From: RI-231 sp041394905
GTDB lineage: Bacteria > Acidobacteriota > Terriglobia > Bryobacterales > UBA6623
Assembly: GCA_041394905.1 (NCBI GenBank)
Contig: JAWKHJ010000028.1
Coordinates: forward strand, 6,399-70,398
Direction: 5' to 3'
Length of the DNA stretch: 64,000 bases
The notes beneath the pieces were generated by a model. The model was given only the letters and a program-made list of their open reading frames with translations. It made no database searches and was not told where the DNA came from. The position numbers and the translations under genes are program-made. Of the stretch, positions 56,150 through 64,000 are shown piece by piece; position 1 is the first letter of the stretch; each line of letters starts with the position of its first letter.

Positions 56150-57358
56150 TCAGGCCCGCCGCAACCGAATGATGGCCGCTTCAGGCTGCGCGCCCAAACG
56201 CATCGGGAGAGTCACCGTGCCAAGCCCCCGGCTCACATAGATCGACGACTTGTCGATTTGATAGCTCCCAGAAACATATGGCGTTAAGAAGCGCCCGGGA
56301 TTCACGGTTTGGTCGACGATTTCCAGCGTAATTTGCCCCCCGTGGGTATGCCCGGAGAGTACCAGATCGTACCCTTGTTTCGCCGCAACTGGGAACACAT
56401 CGGGGTTGTGCGACAGCAGCAGGTTCAACGCGCCCGGCTCGATCCAGTTCTCCGCGCCGACCAGATAAGGTTGACTCGTGCGCTGATAATCGACCCCGAC
56501 CAGATTCAGTCGCGCATCGCCAAACTCGAGCACGCGGCTGGACTGGCGTAGAAACTCGATACCCTTGGCGCGCCCATAGATTTGCGCCTCGCCCAGGCAG
56601 CGGGCGTACTTTTCGTGGTTGCCCATGCAACCCCAAACACCGGAGTCCGCGCGCAAGGCTGAGAGCACGTCGACGGTTTCGTGGAGCGGGTCGCCGGGGC
56701 CGGTAATCAGATCGCCAGTCACGACGCTCAGGTGGGGTTTGGCTTCATTCACCATCGCCACCACGCGCTCAATCTCGCGCGGCGCGAGAAACGGGCCGGC
56801 GTGGATGTCGGTGATCTGTCCGATCCGCAACCCATCCAAGTCGCGAGGCAAGTCCGGCACTGCCATGTCGACCTCGGTCAGCCGAAAGCGTTCGCGCTCG
56901 ATGAACACGCCGTAGCCGGAAACGGCGAACGGTGCAGCCAAGGCGGCGCGCCGCGTCATCAGTCCCACCCTTGTCAGTTCCGGCTCGCTAGCGGGCGTTC
57001 CGTCGTCCCGCCGGTTGCGAGCGCGGCGGACGCGCCACAGCCGCCAGCCCCGGCGCGCCATCTCCACGGCAAAAGCGCCGCCAAGCCCGATGTTCCACAT
57101 TGCCGAGCAGAGCCGCCACAAATGCGGTGCATCGCCGTCCAGTCCCATCACGCGCATCACACGCCGGAACAGCCCGCCGCTCATCAGCAACGCAACCGCC
57201 GGCGCAACCAGCAACGCCGCCCATAGCCACGAATGGCGCACACCCCGCCGCCTCAGCAGCCCGTGGAGCTCCCAGGCCAGCCAAGCGTGCGCGCACACCA
57301 CGCCCGCCTGCAACGCAAAGGTCGCGACGTCGATGCTCGGAGGAATCGAAACGTCCAT
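56150..57358 (-). CDS. Membrane-anchored metallophosphoesterase (YkuE/YaeI-like)
   Basis: ATG 57358 is preferred over an upstream TTG. About four N-terminal TM segments (FALQAGVVCAHAWLAWELHG, WLWAALLVAPAVALLMSGGL and others) precede a basic loop and the phosphoesterase domain: LRIGQITDIHAGPFL, LSVVTGDLITGPGDPL, GVWGCMGNHEKYA, LLLSHNPDVFPV, DLVLSGHTHGGQI. The family includes UDP-2,3-diacylglucosamine-like and phospholipid phosphodiesterases. Length 402 residues. It is cotranscribed with the smaller phosphoesterase 4 bp downstream. Confidence 0.85.
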   Translation of the reverse strand: MDVSIPPSIDVATFALQAGVVCAHAWLAWELHGLLRRRGVRHSWLWAALLVAPAVALLMSGGLFRRVMRVMGLDGDAPHLWRLCSAMWNIGLGGAFAVEMARRGWRLWRVRRARNRRDDGTPASEPELTRVGLMTRRAALAAPFAVSGYGVFIERERFRLTEVDMAVPDLPRDLDGLRIGQITDIHAGPFLAPREIERVVAMVNEAKPHLSVVTGDLITGPGDPLHETVDVLSALRADSGVWGCMGNHEKYARCLGEAQIYGRAKGIEFLRQSSRVLEFGDARLNLVGVDYQRTSQPYLVGAENWIEPGALNLLLSHNPDVFPVAAKQGYDLVLSGHTHGGQITLEIVDQTVNPGRFLTPYVSGSYQIDKSSIYVSRGLGTVTLPMRLGAQPEAAIIRLRRA

Positions 57359-57398
57359 GGTCTGAACCAAACGGGGGGAGTCGGTTACGCGCCCAGCT

Positions 57399-58373
57399 TC
57401 AAATCGCGGCTTCGCGATCGTTCGAGGTCAAAACCTCTCGAATCGAATAAATCGGCCGTCCCTGGCTCTCGAAATAGGTCCGCATCAGGACCTCGCCGAC
57501 CAGACCGGTGCAGAGCATCTGCAAACCGGCGATCAGCAGCACCGCCCCGCCGATCAAAAGCGGGCCGTGCTCGACCATCAGGTGTACGCCCTCGATCTTG
57601 CGCCAGGCGAGATAAGCAAAATCGACGGCGCCGAGGAATCCCAGGAAAAGCCCGATCGAGCCGAAAAAGTGCATCGGCCGGGTAAGGTAGCGCAGCAAGA
57701 AGCGCAGCGTAATCAAATCGAACAGCACGCGGAACGTCCGGCCAAGCCCATAGTGGGACTTGCCGCCCGGCCGCGGCACGTTCTGGATCGGCGCCTCGCC
57801 AATGCGTGCGCCGTCCATGCTCGCCAGCACCGGGATGAAGCGGTGCAGCTCGCCATAAAGCCGAATCGAATGCAGCACGTCGGCCCTGTAGGCCTTGAAC
57901 GTAGTGCCAAAGTCGTGCAGCTCGATGCCCGAGAGCTTCGCCATCGCCCAGTTTGCGATGCGCGAAGGCAGCCGCCGCGTCCAGAAATTGTCCACGCGCT
58001 GATGCCGCCAGCCGCTGGCCACGTCGTAGCCTTCGTCGAGCTTGGCCAGCAAAACCGGGATGTCTTCCGGCGCGTGCTGTAGATCGCCGTCCATGGCGAT
58101 CACCACGTCTCCGTCGGCTTCTTCGAACCCTGCTGCAAGCGCCGCCGTTTGGCCGAAGTTGCGCCGCAACATCAACACTTTCAGGCGGTCGTCGTGCGCC
58201 ACCAGGTGGGCTAGCAGCTCACGGCTCGAGTCAGTCGAGCCGTCGTCCACGAAGAGGATTTCGAAGGGGTCGCCGCTCTTTTCGAGCGTGGCGATCAGGC
58301 GGTCATACAACGGGAGCAGCGTGCTCTCTTCGTTGTGCACCGGAATGACGACGGAAACAGTTCGGGCGGACAT
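57399..58373 (-). CDS. GT2 glycosyltransferase with two C-terminal TM segments (GtrB/DPM-like)
   Basis: Start 58373 (MSARTVSVVIPVHNEESTLL). The GT-A domain shows EILFVDDGSTDSSRELLAHL, LRRNFGQTAALAAGFEEADG, VVIAMDGDLQHAPEDIP (DxD-type) and SGWRHQRVDNFWTRRLPSR. Two TM helices (FGSIGLFLGFLGAVDFAYLA and LLIGGAVLLIAGLQMLC) follow. This is the polyprenyl-phosphate sugar transferase class (GtrB, ArnC, DPM1). It would load a sugar onto undecaprenyl phosphate for envelope modification. It ends 40 bp upstream of the metallophosphoesterase unit, same strand. Confidence 0.88.
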   Translation of the reverse strand: MSARTVSVVIPVHNEESTLLPLYDRLIATLEKSGDPFEILFVDDGSTDSSRELLAHLVAHDDRLKVLMLRRNFGQTAALAAGFEEADGDVVIAMDGDLQHAPEDIPVLLAKLDEGYDVASGWRHQRVDNFWTRRLPSRIANWAMAKLSGIELHDFGTTFKAYRADVLHSIRLYGELHRFIPVLASMDGARIGEAPIQNVPRPGGKSHYGLGRTFRVLFDLITLRFLLRYLTRPMHFFGSIGLFLGFLGAVDFAYLAWRKIEGVHLMVEHGPLLIGGAVLLIAGLQMLCTGLVGEVLMRTYFESQGRPIYSIREVLTSNDREAAI

Positions 58374-58434
58374 CGTCCTCCCTTGCATCATACCAACGGG
58401 TTCCCCATCTGACGACCCTCCGGACGGGTACCGG

Positions 58435-58440
58435 TACAAT
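58435..58440 (+). promoter_or_regulatory. TACAAT -10-like element, possibly giving a near-leaderless transcript
   Basis: TACAAT at 58435-58440 is followed 9 nt later by the ATG at 58450 of the channel gene, with no Shine-Dalgarno visible in between. A start of transcription 6-8 nt after this box would give an almost leaderless mRNA. No clear -35 box is present, so confidence is low. Confidence 0.3.
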
Positions 58441-58449
58441 TGTTTTCCA

Positions 58450-59493
58450 ATGCGGATCTGGATGGCCCTTGCCGCGGCCCTTTTCGTGTCGCAGGCTGAC
58501 GCTCAAGAGAATCTCAAGATCGGAGTTGCATCGTTCCCGCCCAACGTGATGGTCGAGGGCGAAGACCTTGACGGCTTCGACGTCGAGCTGTGGGGCGAGA
58601 TCGCCCGCGAAGCCGATTTGGCTTACACCTACCAGCTCATGCCGTTCGGCCAACTGCTCGAGGCAGTACGCGACGGCAAAGTCGACGCAGCACTCGCAGG
58701 CATCACCATCAACGAGCAACGCGAGCTGACCCTCGACTTCAGCTACTCCTACATGGACTCCGGCCTACGGATCCTGACGAGGCTGGATCGCGAGCCCAGT
58801 ATCTTTCGGGTGCTCAAGTCGGCGCTCGAGAGCGGCGCGGCGCTGGCTTTGCTCTACCTGTTCGGCTTCATCTTCCTAGGCGCGAACGTGCTCTGGCTCG
58901 CCGAGCGGCGTGGCGGCGCAGTGTCACCAAACTACTTTCCGGGCGTGCTGGAGGCGGCTTGGTGCACGGTCGCCACCATGACCACGGTCGGCTACGGTGA
59001 CATCTCTCCCAGGCGCTGGGTGGGGCGCCTGACGGCGTTCTTCGTGATGATCGTCGGCATCGGCCTTTTCGGCGTTCTCGTGGCGGAGATGTCCGCCGGC
59101 CTCACCCTCGAGGAGATGCGCTCATCCATCCGAGGCCCAAGCGATCTCTCCGGCAAGACGGTCGCGACTGTCGCCGGCTCCACGAGCGTCGGGGTGGCTG
59201 AGGCGCTGCATGCGCACGTGGTCCAGGTCGAAGATGTGGACGCCGCCGCCGAAGCTCTGCTGGCTGAGCGTGTGCAAGCCGTGGTCTTCGACGGACCGCC
59301 TTTGCTGCATTGGCTCAGCACCCACGCGGACGAGTCTGTCGGCCTCGTCCCCACATCGCTCGACCAGGAAGCGTACGGCATCGCTTTTCCCGAAGGATCG
59401 GAGCTGCGCGAACCTGTCAACCGCGCTCTGCTCGCAATGCGCGAAGACGGCCGTTACAAACAGCTCTACGACAAGTGGTTCGGCGCGGAGTAG
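58450..59493 (+). CDS. Prokaryotic ionotropic glutamate receptor-like potassium channel (GluR0 type)
   Basis: The 347-residue protein has a signal peptide (1-19, MRIWMALAAALFVSQADA), ligand-binding lobe S1 (about 20-112, with LKIGVASFPPNVMVEGEDLD and GITINEQRELTLDFSYSY), TM1 (about 129-151), a pore helix and K+ selectivity filter TVGYGD (179-184), TM2 (about 193-215), and lobe S2 (about 233-347, ending REDGRYKQLYDKWFGAE). The order S1-M1-P-M2-S2 with TVGYGD is the GluR0 architecture. It would be a ligand-gated potassium channel in the inner membrane, with the SBP-like domain in the periplasm. The ligand, probably an amino acid, is not predictable by eye. Confidence 0.9.
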   Translation: MRIWMALAAALFVSQADAQENLKIGVASFPPNVMVEGEDLDGFDVELWGEIAREADLAYTYQLMPFGQLLEAVRDGKVDAALAGITINEQRELTLDFSYSYMDSGLRILTRLDREPSIFRVLKSALESGAALALLYLFGFIFLGANVLWLAERRGGAVSPNYFPGVLEAAWCTVATMTTVGYGDISPRRWVGRLTAFFVMIVGIGLFGVLVAEMSAGLTLEEMRSSIRGPSDLSGKTVATVAGSTSVGVAEALHAHVVQVEDVDAAAEALLAERVQAVVFDGPPLLHWLSTHADESVGLVPTSLDQEAYGIAFPEGSELREPVNRALLAMREDGRYKQLYDKWFGAE

Positions 59494-59509
59494 CGCTCGC
59501 GCCTCTTCG

Positions 59510-60907
59510 CTACCGGAACCGGATCGACTGTACGATCTGGTTGAATGCCGGCTCGAGCTGATTGAAGTTCTGCTCCGGGCCCACAAACACCATATAAAAC
59601 AGTCCGTTAGGCCGCGGAACCGTAAGCAGCACATCACGCTCCGCGCCGCCGTAGGGCGAACGGCCATGCAGCGTCGTGATCAGCCCCGGGCTACCTTGCA
59701 CGTTCACCTGCCGCGGGGCGCCGGTCACGCGGATGCTCGGGTCCATCTCCTGTAGCTCGTCAATCAGCTCGTGCGTCGCGTTCAGGGCGTCGCGGTTGAA
59801 GCGTGGCTGGAACGTGCTCACGACCGCGCCGTAGCCCAACGAAACGCCGCCCTGATTCGTCCGAACCAAGCCTTGCCGCGGCGCGATCGTCACCGTGTTC
59901 GAACGCTGGTCGCCAAAGGTCTCCCAGCCCTGCGGGTACGCCAATGCAAAGTCGCGCCCGCTCGCTTGTTGGAATCCCGAGGGCGACGGCGGCTGGGGCG
60001 CGCGTGCGGAACCCTCCTGTGCCAACTGGTCCTGTTGCGGCTTCGGCGGAGGCGGCAGATTCGCCACCATCTGCTTCGCCTTCGGGAACTGTCCGGTGTT
60101 CGCGGTGTATTGACCCGTCGGGAACGTCGCCATCTCCGCCTGCACCAACTTCACGCGGTTGCCGGGACTGGGGTGCGACGACAGGAGAGCCGGGGGCCGC
60201 GACCCGCCCTCTTCGCCCAGCTTCTGGAAGAACGTCGCCATCTCGACCGGGTTGTAGCCGGCCTCGGACATGATCCTTGCGCCGAGAGCGTCAGCTTCCT
60301 TCTCCGCATTGCGGCTGTACTTCATCACCAGCGCGTTGAGCCCGAGTCCAAGCCCAACCTGTCCGATTTGCGAAAGCGCGCTGTTGTCCCCGATCAGCAC
60401 GCCCGCCAGCACGGCCGGCAACTGGATCATCTGCGCCTTCGATGCCTGGCTCGTGCCGTGCCGCAGCGCAACGTGCGAAATCTCGTGCGCCAACACGCCG
60501 GCAAGCTGCGCCTCGTTGTCCGCCGCAGTGATCAGACCGGAATGGACGAAGATCGGTCCGCCCGGCAGTGCGAAAGCGTTGATCGACGGCTCGTTGATTA
60601 CGGTGAACTCATATGGCCAATCCCCGGCCTCGGGTTGGGCGGCGAGTTTTTGCCCTAGGTTTTTGATGTAGTTTTGCAGTTGCTGGTTCTGCACCACCTG
60701 CACCTGCTGGCGCACCTCCGCCGCGGCTTGTTTGCCGAGCGCGATGTCCTCTTGCGGCGAGGCCAAGTTGTAGCCCGGCGTCAGCGGATCGCCAGGTTGG
60801 CGCGTGGCGCAGGCCACCGCCGCGGCCAAGGCGAAGGCCAGCGTCCATTGCTTTCTCTTGTATTTGATCGATCGCAACAGCGATCCGGTCCAAGTGCGCT
60901 CCAGCAT
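59510..60907 (-). CDS. M48-family metalloprotease lipoprotein (BepA/LoiP-like)
   Basis: Start 60907 gives MLERTWTGSLLRSIKYKRKQ, a basic leader, then a hydrophobic stretch ending in AAAVAC, a lipobox. The peptidase domain contains the zinc site LAHEISHVALRHGT (141-154) and the third ligand region YSRNAEKEADALGARIM. SSHPSPGNRVKLVQAEM follows, as in BepA. The C-terminal 150 residues (FALAYPQGWETFGDQRSNTV on) form an extra beta domain. The family degrades misfolded outer-membrane proteins in the periplasm. It is divergent from the sulfatase with a 66-bp gap. Confidence 0.88.
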   Translation of the reverse strand: MLERTWTGSLLRSIKYKRKQWTLAFALAAAVACATRQPGDPLTPGYNLASPQEDIALGKQAAAEVRQQVQVVQNQQLQNYIKNLGQKLAAQPEAGDWPYEFTVINEPSINAFALPGGPIFVHSGLITAADNEAQLAGVLAHEISHVALRHGTSQASKAQMIQLPAVLAGVLIGDNSALSQIGQVGLGLGLNALVMKYSRNAEKEADALGARIMSEAGYNPVEMATFFQKLGEEGGSRPPALLSSHPSPGNRVKLVQAEMATFPTGQYTANTGQFPKAKQMVANLPPPPKPQQDQLAQEGSARAPQPPSPSGFQQASGRDFALAYPQGWETFGDQRSNTVTIAPRQGLVRTNQGGVSLGYGAVVSTFQPRFNRDALNATHELIDELQEMDPSIRVTGAPRQVNVQGSPGLITTLHGRSPYGGAERDVLLTVPRPNGLFYMVFVGPEQNFNQLEPAFNQIVQSIRFR

Positions 60908-60973
60908 GCCTTTTAGAGTAGGGAAACCTTGGCACTGTTTCGCACGAAAAAACGATCTGCTAACCTGCACGCC

Positions 60974-62441
60974 ATGTCGCGCGCGCTCCTCTACGCTGTC
61001 TTGTTGGCCCTGTCCGCCGTCCCTTCCGCCTTTCCGCAAGCCGACTACTTTCCCCCGAAGACCTTCCCCTCCACGCCCAACGTCATCCTCATCACCGGCG
61101 ACCATTTGCGCTGGGATCATGTGGCCGCGAATGGCAACGAGACGATCATCACCCCCAACCTCGACGATCTCATCCGCGGCGGGACCACCTTTCGTTCCGC
61201 GTTTACCGTCGGCGTAGCTTGCACGCCGAACCGCGCCTCGCTCATGACGGGCCGTTACCCCACCTCGCACGGCCTCATCTCCAACGGCGTCATGATGCCC
61301 GAGGACGAGGTCACGCTCACCCACGTCCTGCGCGACGCCGGCTACTACACCGGCCAGATGGGCAAGCTGCATTTCATGCCCCACAAGGACCGCGACCATC
61401 GCGAACCCTACAAACCTTACGGCTTTCACCAGATGCGGCTCTCCGACGAACCCGGCTGCTACGACGACGCCTACGGCCGTTGGCTATGGGCCAAGGGCGC
61501 CGACGTCCGCGAGAAAGCTCGCGTGGCCATGCCCGGCGAGCCCGGCCGCGACGCCTATTACACCTTCGAAGGGACAGACGACACGACCCACGCCTCATGG
61601 GTCGCCACTGAGACGATTACCTTCCTCGAGGACACCCACGAGCGGCAGCCGGACCGGCCCTTTCTTCGTCCACGCCGGCTTCTACGCGCCGCACCCGCTG
61701 CTCAACCCGCCGGCGTCCGCGCTCGACAAATACACCGGTCGCCCCCTACCGCCGCGCTACTGGTCGGCGGACGAGATCGACTACCTGCCACCCCTTTTTG
61801 CACGCGGTATGAAAGGCCTGCTCAACATGCCCGAGGAGGAGTGGGACCGCTACCGCCGCCACTTCTACGCGATGGTCACGCACCTCGACGAGAACGTGGG
61901 CCGCATCATGCAGTCGGTCAAAGACCTCGGCCTGTGGGACAACACGGTCTGGGTCATCACGGCTGACCACGGCGACTACCTCGGCGACCACAACATCCGG
62001 TCGAAATCCGACCGCCCCTATGACGGCGCCATGCGCATTCCGCTCATCTTCCGCGGCCCCGGCGTCCCGCAAGGCAAACAGACCGAAGAGCTCGTCGAGA
62101 TCCTCGACGTCATGCCGACCGTGCTCGACATGCTCGACCTCGCCGCGCCGGAGGGCAACCAAGGCATGTCGCTCGTTCCCGTGATGGAAGGTGGCAAGGG
62201 CCGCGAGGCGATCTACATGATGGGCCTCAACAACAAGACTCTGCGTTCGAAGGAAGCCACATACTCCATCTACTCGAACGGCGAGGAAATCCTGTTCGAC
62301 CTCACCACTGACCCGCACCAGTTGAAGAACCTGTCGCTGCGGCCGGAGGGTAAGCCGCTGCTCGACAAAATGCGTCTAGCGCTGCTGCGCAAGACGATCG
62401 AAGCGCAGGATCCCCTGCCGCCGCGCATTCGCCCCTACTAG
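60974..62441 (+). CDS. Secreted type I sulfatase (one frameshift)
   Basis: ATG 60974 gives signal peptide MSRALLYAVLLALSAVPSAF. The core has NVILITGDHLRWDHV with metal-binding Asp, and the formylglycine motif ACTPNRASLMTGRYP (C-x-P-x-R, Cys83), then MGKLHFMPHKD. Near 61665 the frame shifts, to continue as FVHAGFYAPHPLLNPPASAL and NTVWVITADHGDYLGDHNIR (second metal site) to the stop at 62441. Length of about 489 residues is normal. Activity needs a formylglycine-generating enzyme, not in the window. Likely removes sulphate from polysaccharides in the periplasm. Confidence 0.88.
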
Positions 62442-62500
62442 TTCTCCGGCTGCACCTTGTGGCGCAACCGCGACGTCCATATATACTGATCACGCAAACC

Positions 62501-62869
62501 ATGAAGCTAGGACAGATCGGCCAAATCGCGCGCCCCGTACGCAACGTCGCCGAGGCCGCTGAATTCTTCGGCGAAAAGCTCGGTCTGCCGCACCTGTTCA
62601 CCTTCGGCAAGCTCGCCTTCTTCGATTGCGATGGCGTCCGATTGTTCCTCGAGGAGAGCGAAGAATCTGGCGCCTCCATCCTCTACTTCCAAGTACCCGA
62701 CATCCAGGCGGCGCACGCCGCCCTCGAAGCCAAGGGCGTCAAATTCGTCCAAGAACCGCGCATGATTCACCGCCACGAGAACGGGGTTGAGGAATGGATG
62801 GCCTTCTTCGAAGACCCCCAGGGTCGACCGCTGGCGCTAATGGCGCAAACGGCCGCGTCAGGAGAATGA
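62501..62869 (+). CDS. VOC-family (glyoxalase-like) protein
   Basis: ATG 62501 gives a 122-residue single-module VOC protein: IGQIARPVRNVAEAAEFFGE, then LGLPHLFTFGKLAFFDCDGV, VRLFLEESEE, ILYFQVPDIQAAHAALEAKG and WMAFFEDPQGRPLALMAQ. The metal ligand positions (His/Glu) are only partly present. The gene lies 1 bp before dinB, in a row of VOC-DinB-HELVH protein genes. Function unknown; VOC folds serve in detoxification or dioxygenase-type reactions. Confidence 0.85.
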   Translation: MKLGQIGQIARPVRNVAEAAEFFGEKLGLPHLFTFGKLAFFDCDGVRLFLEESEESGASILYFQVPDIQAAHAALEAKGVKFVQEPRMIHRHENGVEEWMAFFEDPQGRPLALMAQTAASGE

Positions 62870-62870
62870 A

Positions 62871-63383
62871 ATGACACCCGAGCAAGCGAAAGACATGGCC
62901 GCGTTCTTCTTCTCGGTCATCGATCAGGAAATCCCCACTACTCAGAAAGTCATCCGCGCCATCCCGGAATCAGGCCGCGACTACCGGCCGGATGATAAGT
63001 CCCGCTCGGCCCTGGAGCTGGCGCGCCACCTCGCCGCGGGCGATCTCTTCTTCCTCCACGCGATCGCCGACGGACAATTCGGCGCCTACGATGCATCCGT
63101 CGAGGAGTCCTTCGCCTCCTTCGCCGAAGCCGCCGACTTTTTCGACAAGGCTTGGCCGGCAGCGCTCGTCAAGGTACGCGCGCTGGATGGCGAAGCTCTG
63201 GCCAAACCGCTCGACATGATGGGCGCTTTCGAGTTTCCCGCCGTCATCTACCTGTCGTTCCTCATCCGCCACCAAGTGCACCATCGCGGCGAGCTCACCG
63301 CGTACGTGCGTGCGGCCGGCGGAAAGGTCCCGTCGATCTACGGCCCAAGCGCGGACGAACAGTGGAAACCGCCCAACGCATAA
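62871..63383 (+). CDS. DinB family protein (second copy)
   Basis: The 170-residue four-helix protein has LELARHLAAGDLFFLHAIAD and FLIRHQVHHRGELTAYVRAA, the DinB metal-ligand helices, and ends VPSIYGPSADEQWKPPNA. The tail is shared with the DinB protein at 21.7 kb, so the two are close paralogues. It starts 1 bp after the VOC gene and overlaps the next gene start. Confidence 0.87.
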   Translation: MTPEQAKDMAAFFFSVIDQEIPTTQKVIRAIPESGRDYRPDDKSRSALELARHLAAGDLFFLHAIADGQFGAYDASVEESFASFAEAADFFDKAWPAALVKVRALDGEALAKPLDMMGAFEFPAVIYLSFLIRHQVHHRGELTAYVRAAGGKVPSIYGPSADEQWKPPNA

Positions 63384-63778
63384 AGCTCTCGCGGATCGTC
63401 TGGGCCGCTCCGACCTCGCTTGTCGGGCTGGCCATCGGTTCCTTTGCGCTCTTCACAGGCGGGCGACTCCGACGCAACGCCAACGCGCTCGAGCTCTACG
63501 GCGGCGCGCTCCGCTGGATCACCCGGTTGACGCCGGTGAGAGCGGACGCCATGGCGATTGGGCACGTCATTGTCGCGGTGGACGAGGCCGCTATGGAAGT
63601 GTGCCGCGACCACGAGCTCGTCCACGTCCGCCAAGCCGAAACCTGGGGCCCGCTGTTCATCCCCGCCTACTTCGGCGCCAGCGCCTGGGCTTGGCTGCGC
63701 GGCGGCCACTACTACCTCGACAACTGGTTCGAGCAGGACGCCCGCCGCCGCAGCTCCCGCCTAAACGCGCCGTCCTAG
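63362..63778 (+). CDS. Small membrane protein with HELVH motif
   Basis: The GTG at 63362 overlaps the dinB 3' end by 22 bp. The 138-residue protein (VETAQRIKLSRIVWAAP) has a hydrophobic N-terminal segment (TSLVGLAIGSFALFTGG), a central part with CRDHELVHVRQAETWGPLFI, followed by a second apolar helix (PAYFGASAWAWLRGG) and YYLDNWFEQDAR. HELVHxxQ resembles the HExxH zinc-binding motif. It looks like a widespread uncharacterised family of short integral membrane putative peptidases. Function unknown. Confidence 0.7.
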   Translation: METAQRIKLSRIVWAAPTSLVGLAIGSFALFTGGRLRRNANALELYGGALRWITRLTPVRADAMAIGHVIVAVDEAAMEVCRDHELVHVRQAETWGPLFIPAYFGASAWAWLRGGHYYLDNWFEQDARRRSSRLNAPS

Positions 63779-63822
63779 GTCCGCCTCTCTGTCCACAACA
63801 CTGTCCAATTCTCAACCACTCT

Positions 63823-63842
63823 GTCTCATCTGAGACGGTTTT
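63823..63842 (+). terminator. Short hairpin followed by GGTTTT after the last gene
   Basis: Inverted repeat GTCTC (63823-63827) / GAGAC (63832-63836) with loop ATCT, then GGTTTT (63837-63842). It lies 45 bp after the stop of the HELVH gene. The stem is short, so this is a weak intrinsic terminator candidate for the VOC-dinB unit. The rest of 63779-64000 holds nothing I recognise. Confidence 0.4.
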
Positions 63843-64000
63843 GAAGCCTGTTCGTTTTCGCACGTAACACTCCAACCCACGTGGAATCAATGTGTTCGCC
63901 CAGGCGCCGAGGTTTGGCGCCACGCCTGCGAAACAACGAAACCGAAAGGCCCCAAAAAGCAATGGACAAATTTACGAAGTGGGAGAGATCCAAAGTGGCG

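Noticed and set aside
63872..63888. CCACGTGGAA element resembling a ParB site
   Set aside because: Only about 10 of 16 positions agree with the parS form; likely chance.
63657..63962. 101-codon minus-strand open frame at the end of the window
   Set aside because: Overlaps the HELVH membrane protein in antisense and has no family-like residues.

Overview
The window is chromosomal DNA from a GC-rich, Gram-negative, didermic bacterium, most likely an Acidobacteriota of the Bryobacterales/Solibacter type. This is inferred from the mix of families: a carboxypeptidase-regulatory-domain TonB-dependent receptor, two DUF1552 proteins, a DUF1587/1592/1588/1585 cytochrome-type protein, a DUF1549/DUF1553 protein with a CxxCH site, several DinB proteins, an acidobacterial-style type IV pilus cluster, a secreted sulfatase and many Tat or lipoprotein exports. 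I see no rRNA, tRNA, CRISPR array, phage or transposon.

Layout. 0.3-6.2 kb: a Cys-rich/HTH hypothetical, a DUF192 protein, a secreted protein built of about eleven 12-residue repeats, then a minus-strand unit of sugar-ABC ATPase, LolA and PilC/GspF, and a HExxH-type secreted protein. 6.2-17.4 kb: TonB receptor, LolC/E permease, amidohydrolase, MFS transporter, ThiE, a small PEP-CTERM-like protein, DUF1552 and a PhoD-like lipoprotein. 17.5-21.5 kb: a compact Tad/Flp pilus unit (cpaB-cpaF-tadB-tadC) behind a leader with three strong inverted repeats. 21.7-27.5 kb: DinB, an AtzE/AtzG-like amidase pair, and divergently YjbQ, an acyl-CoA ligase and a barrel-less POTRA protein. 27.5-31.4 kb: a DUF1552/DUF1592 pair. 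32.3-39.3 kb: a type IV pilus cluster (pilB, an S23-like four-helix protein, pilM, a GNAT, pilN, pilO, a PilP-like protein, a pseudopilin-like protein with a long disordered tail). 39.3-46.7 kb: the DUF1549/1553 protein and a lipocalin-hydrolase/FtsX-permease/ATPase unit. 46.9-51.3 kb: a lipoprotein fusing a class-C serine hydrolase to a VanX-type dipeptidase, DUF302, an Nramp-like carrier without the usual metal motifs, and DUF3592. 51.4-64 kb: DUF362, esterase, DapA-like, CBM9-like, two metallophosphoesterases, a GT2, a prokaryotic glutamate-receptor-like potassium channel, an M48 lipoprotein, a sulfatase, VOC, DinB and a small membrane protein with a HELVH motif.

A dominant property of the sequence is the number of single-base frameshifts in otherwise well conserved genes, densest at 27.5-37.7 kb. 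Where I could reconstruct the reading frame, most are explained by a missing base in a short homopolymer. I read them mainly as sequence errors, not gene decay. Coordinates for such genes span the whole reconstructed gene, and the approximate break points are given.

Common themes are envelope biogenesis and surface machines (two pilus systems, Lol-like and FtsX-type ABC parts, POTRA, M48), peptidoglycan or exopolymer breakdown, and secreted redox or hydrolytic enzymes. No single undescribed system is obvious. The best candidates for new biology are the serine hydrolase-VanX fusion, the glutamate-receptor-like channel, the 12-residue repeat protein, the Nramp relative lacking metal ligands and the hairpin-rich leader of the Tad unit.
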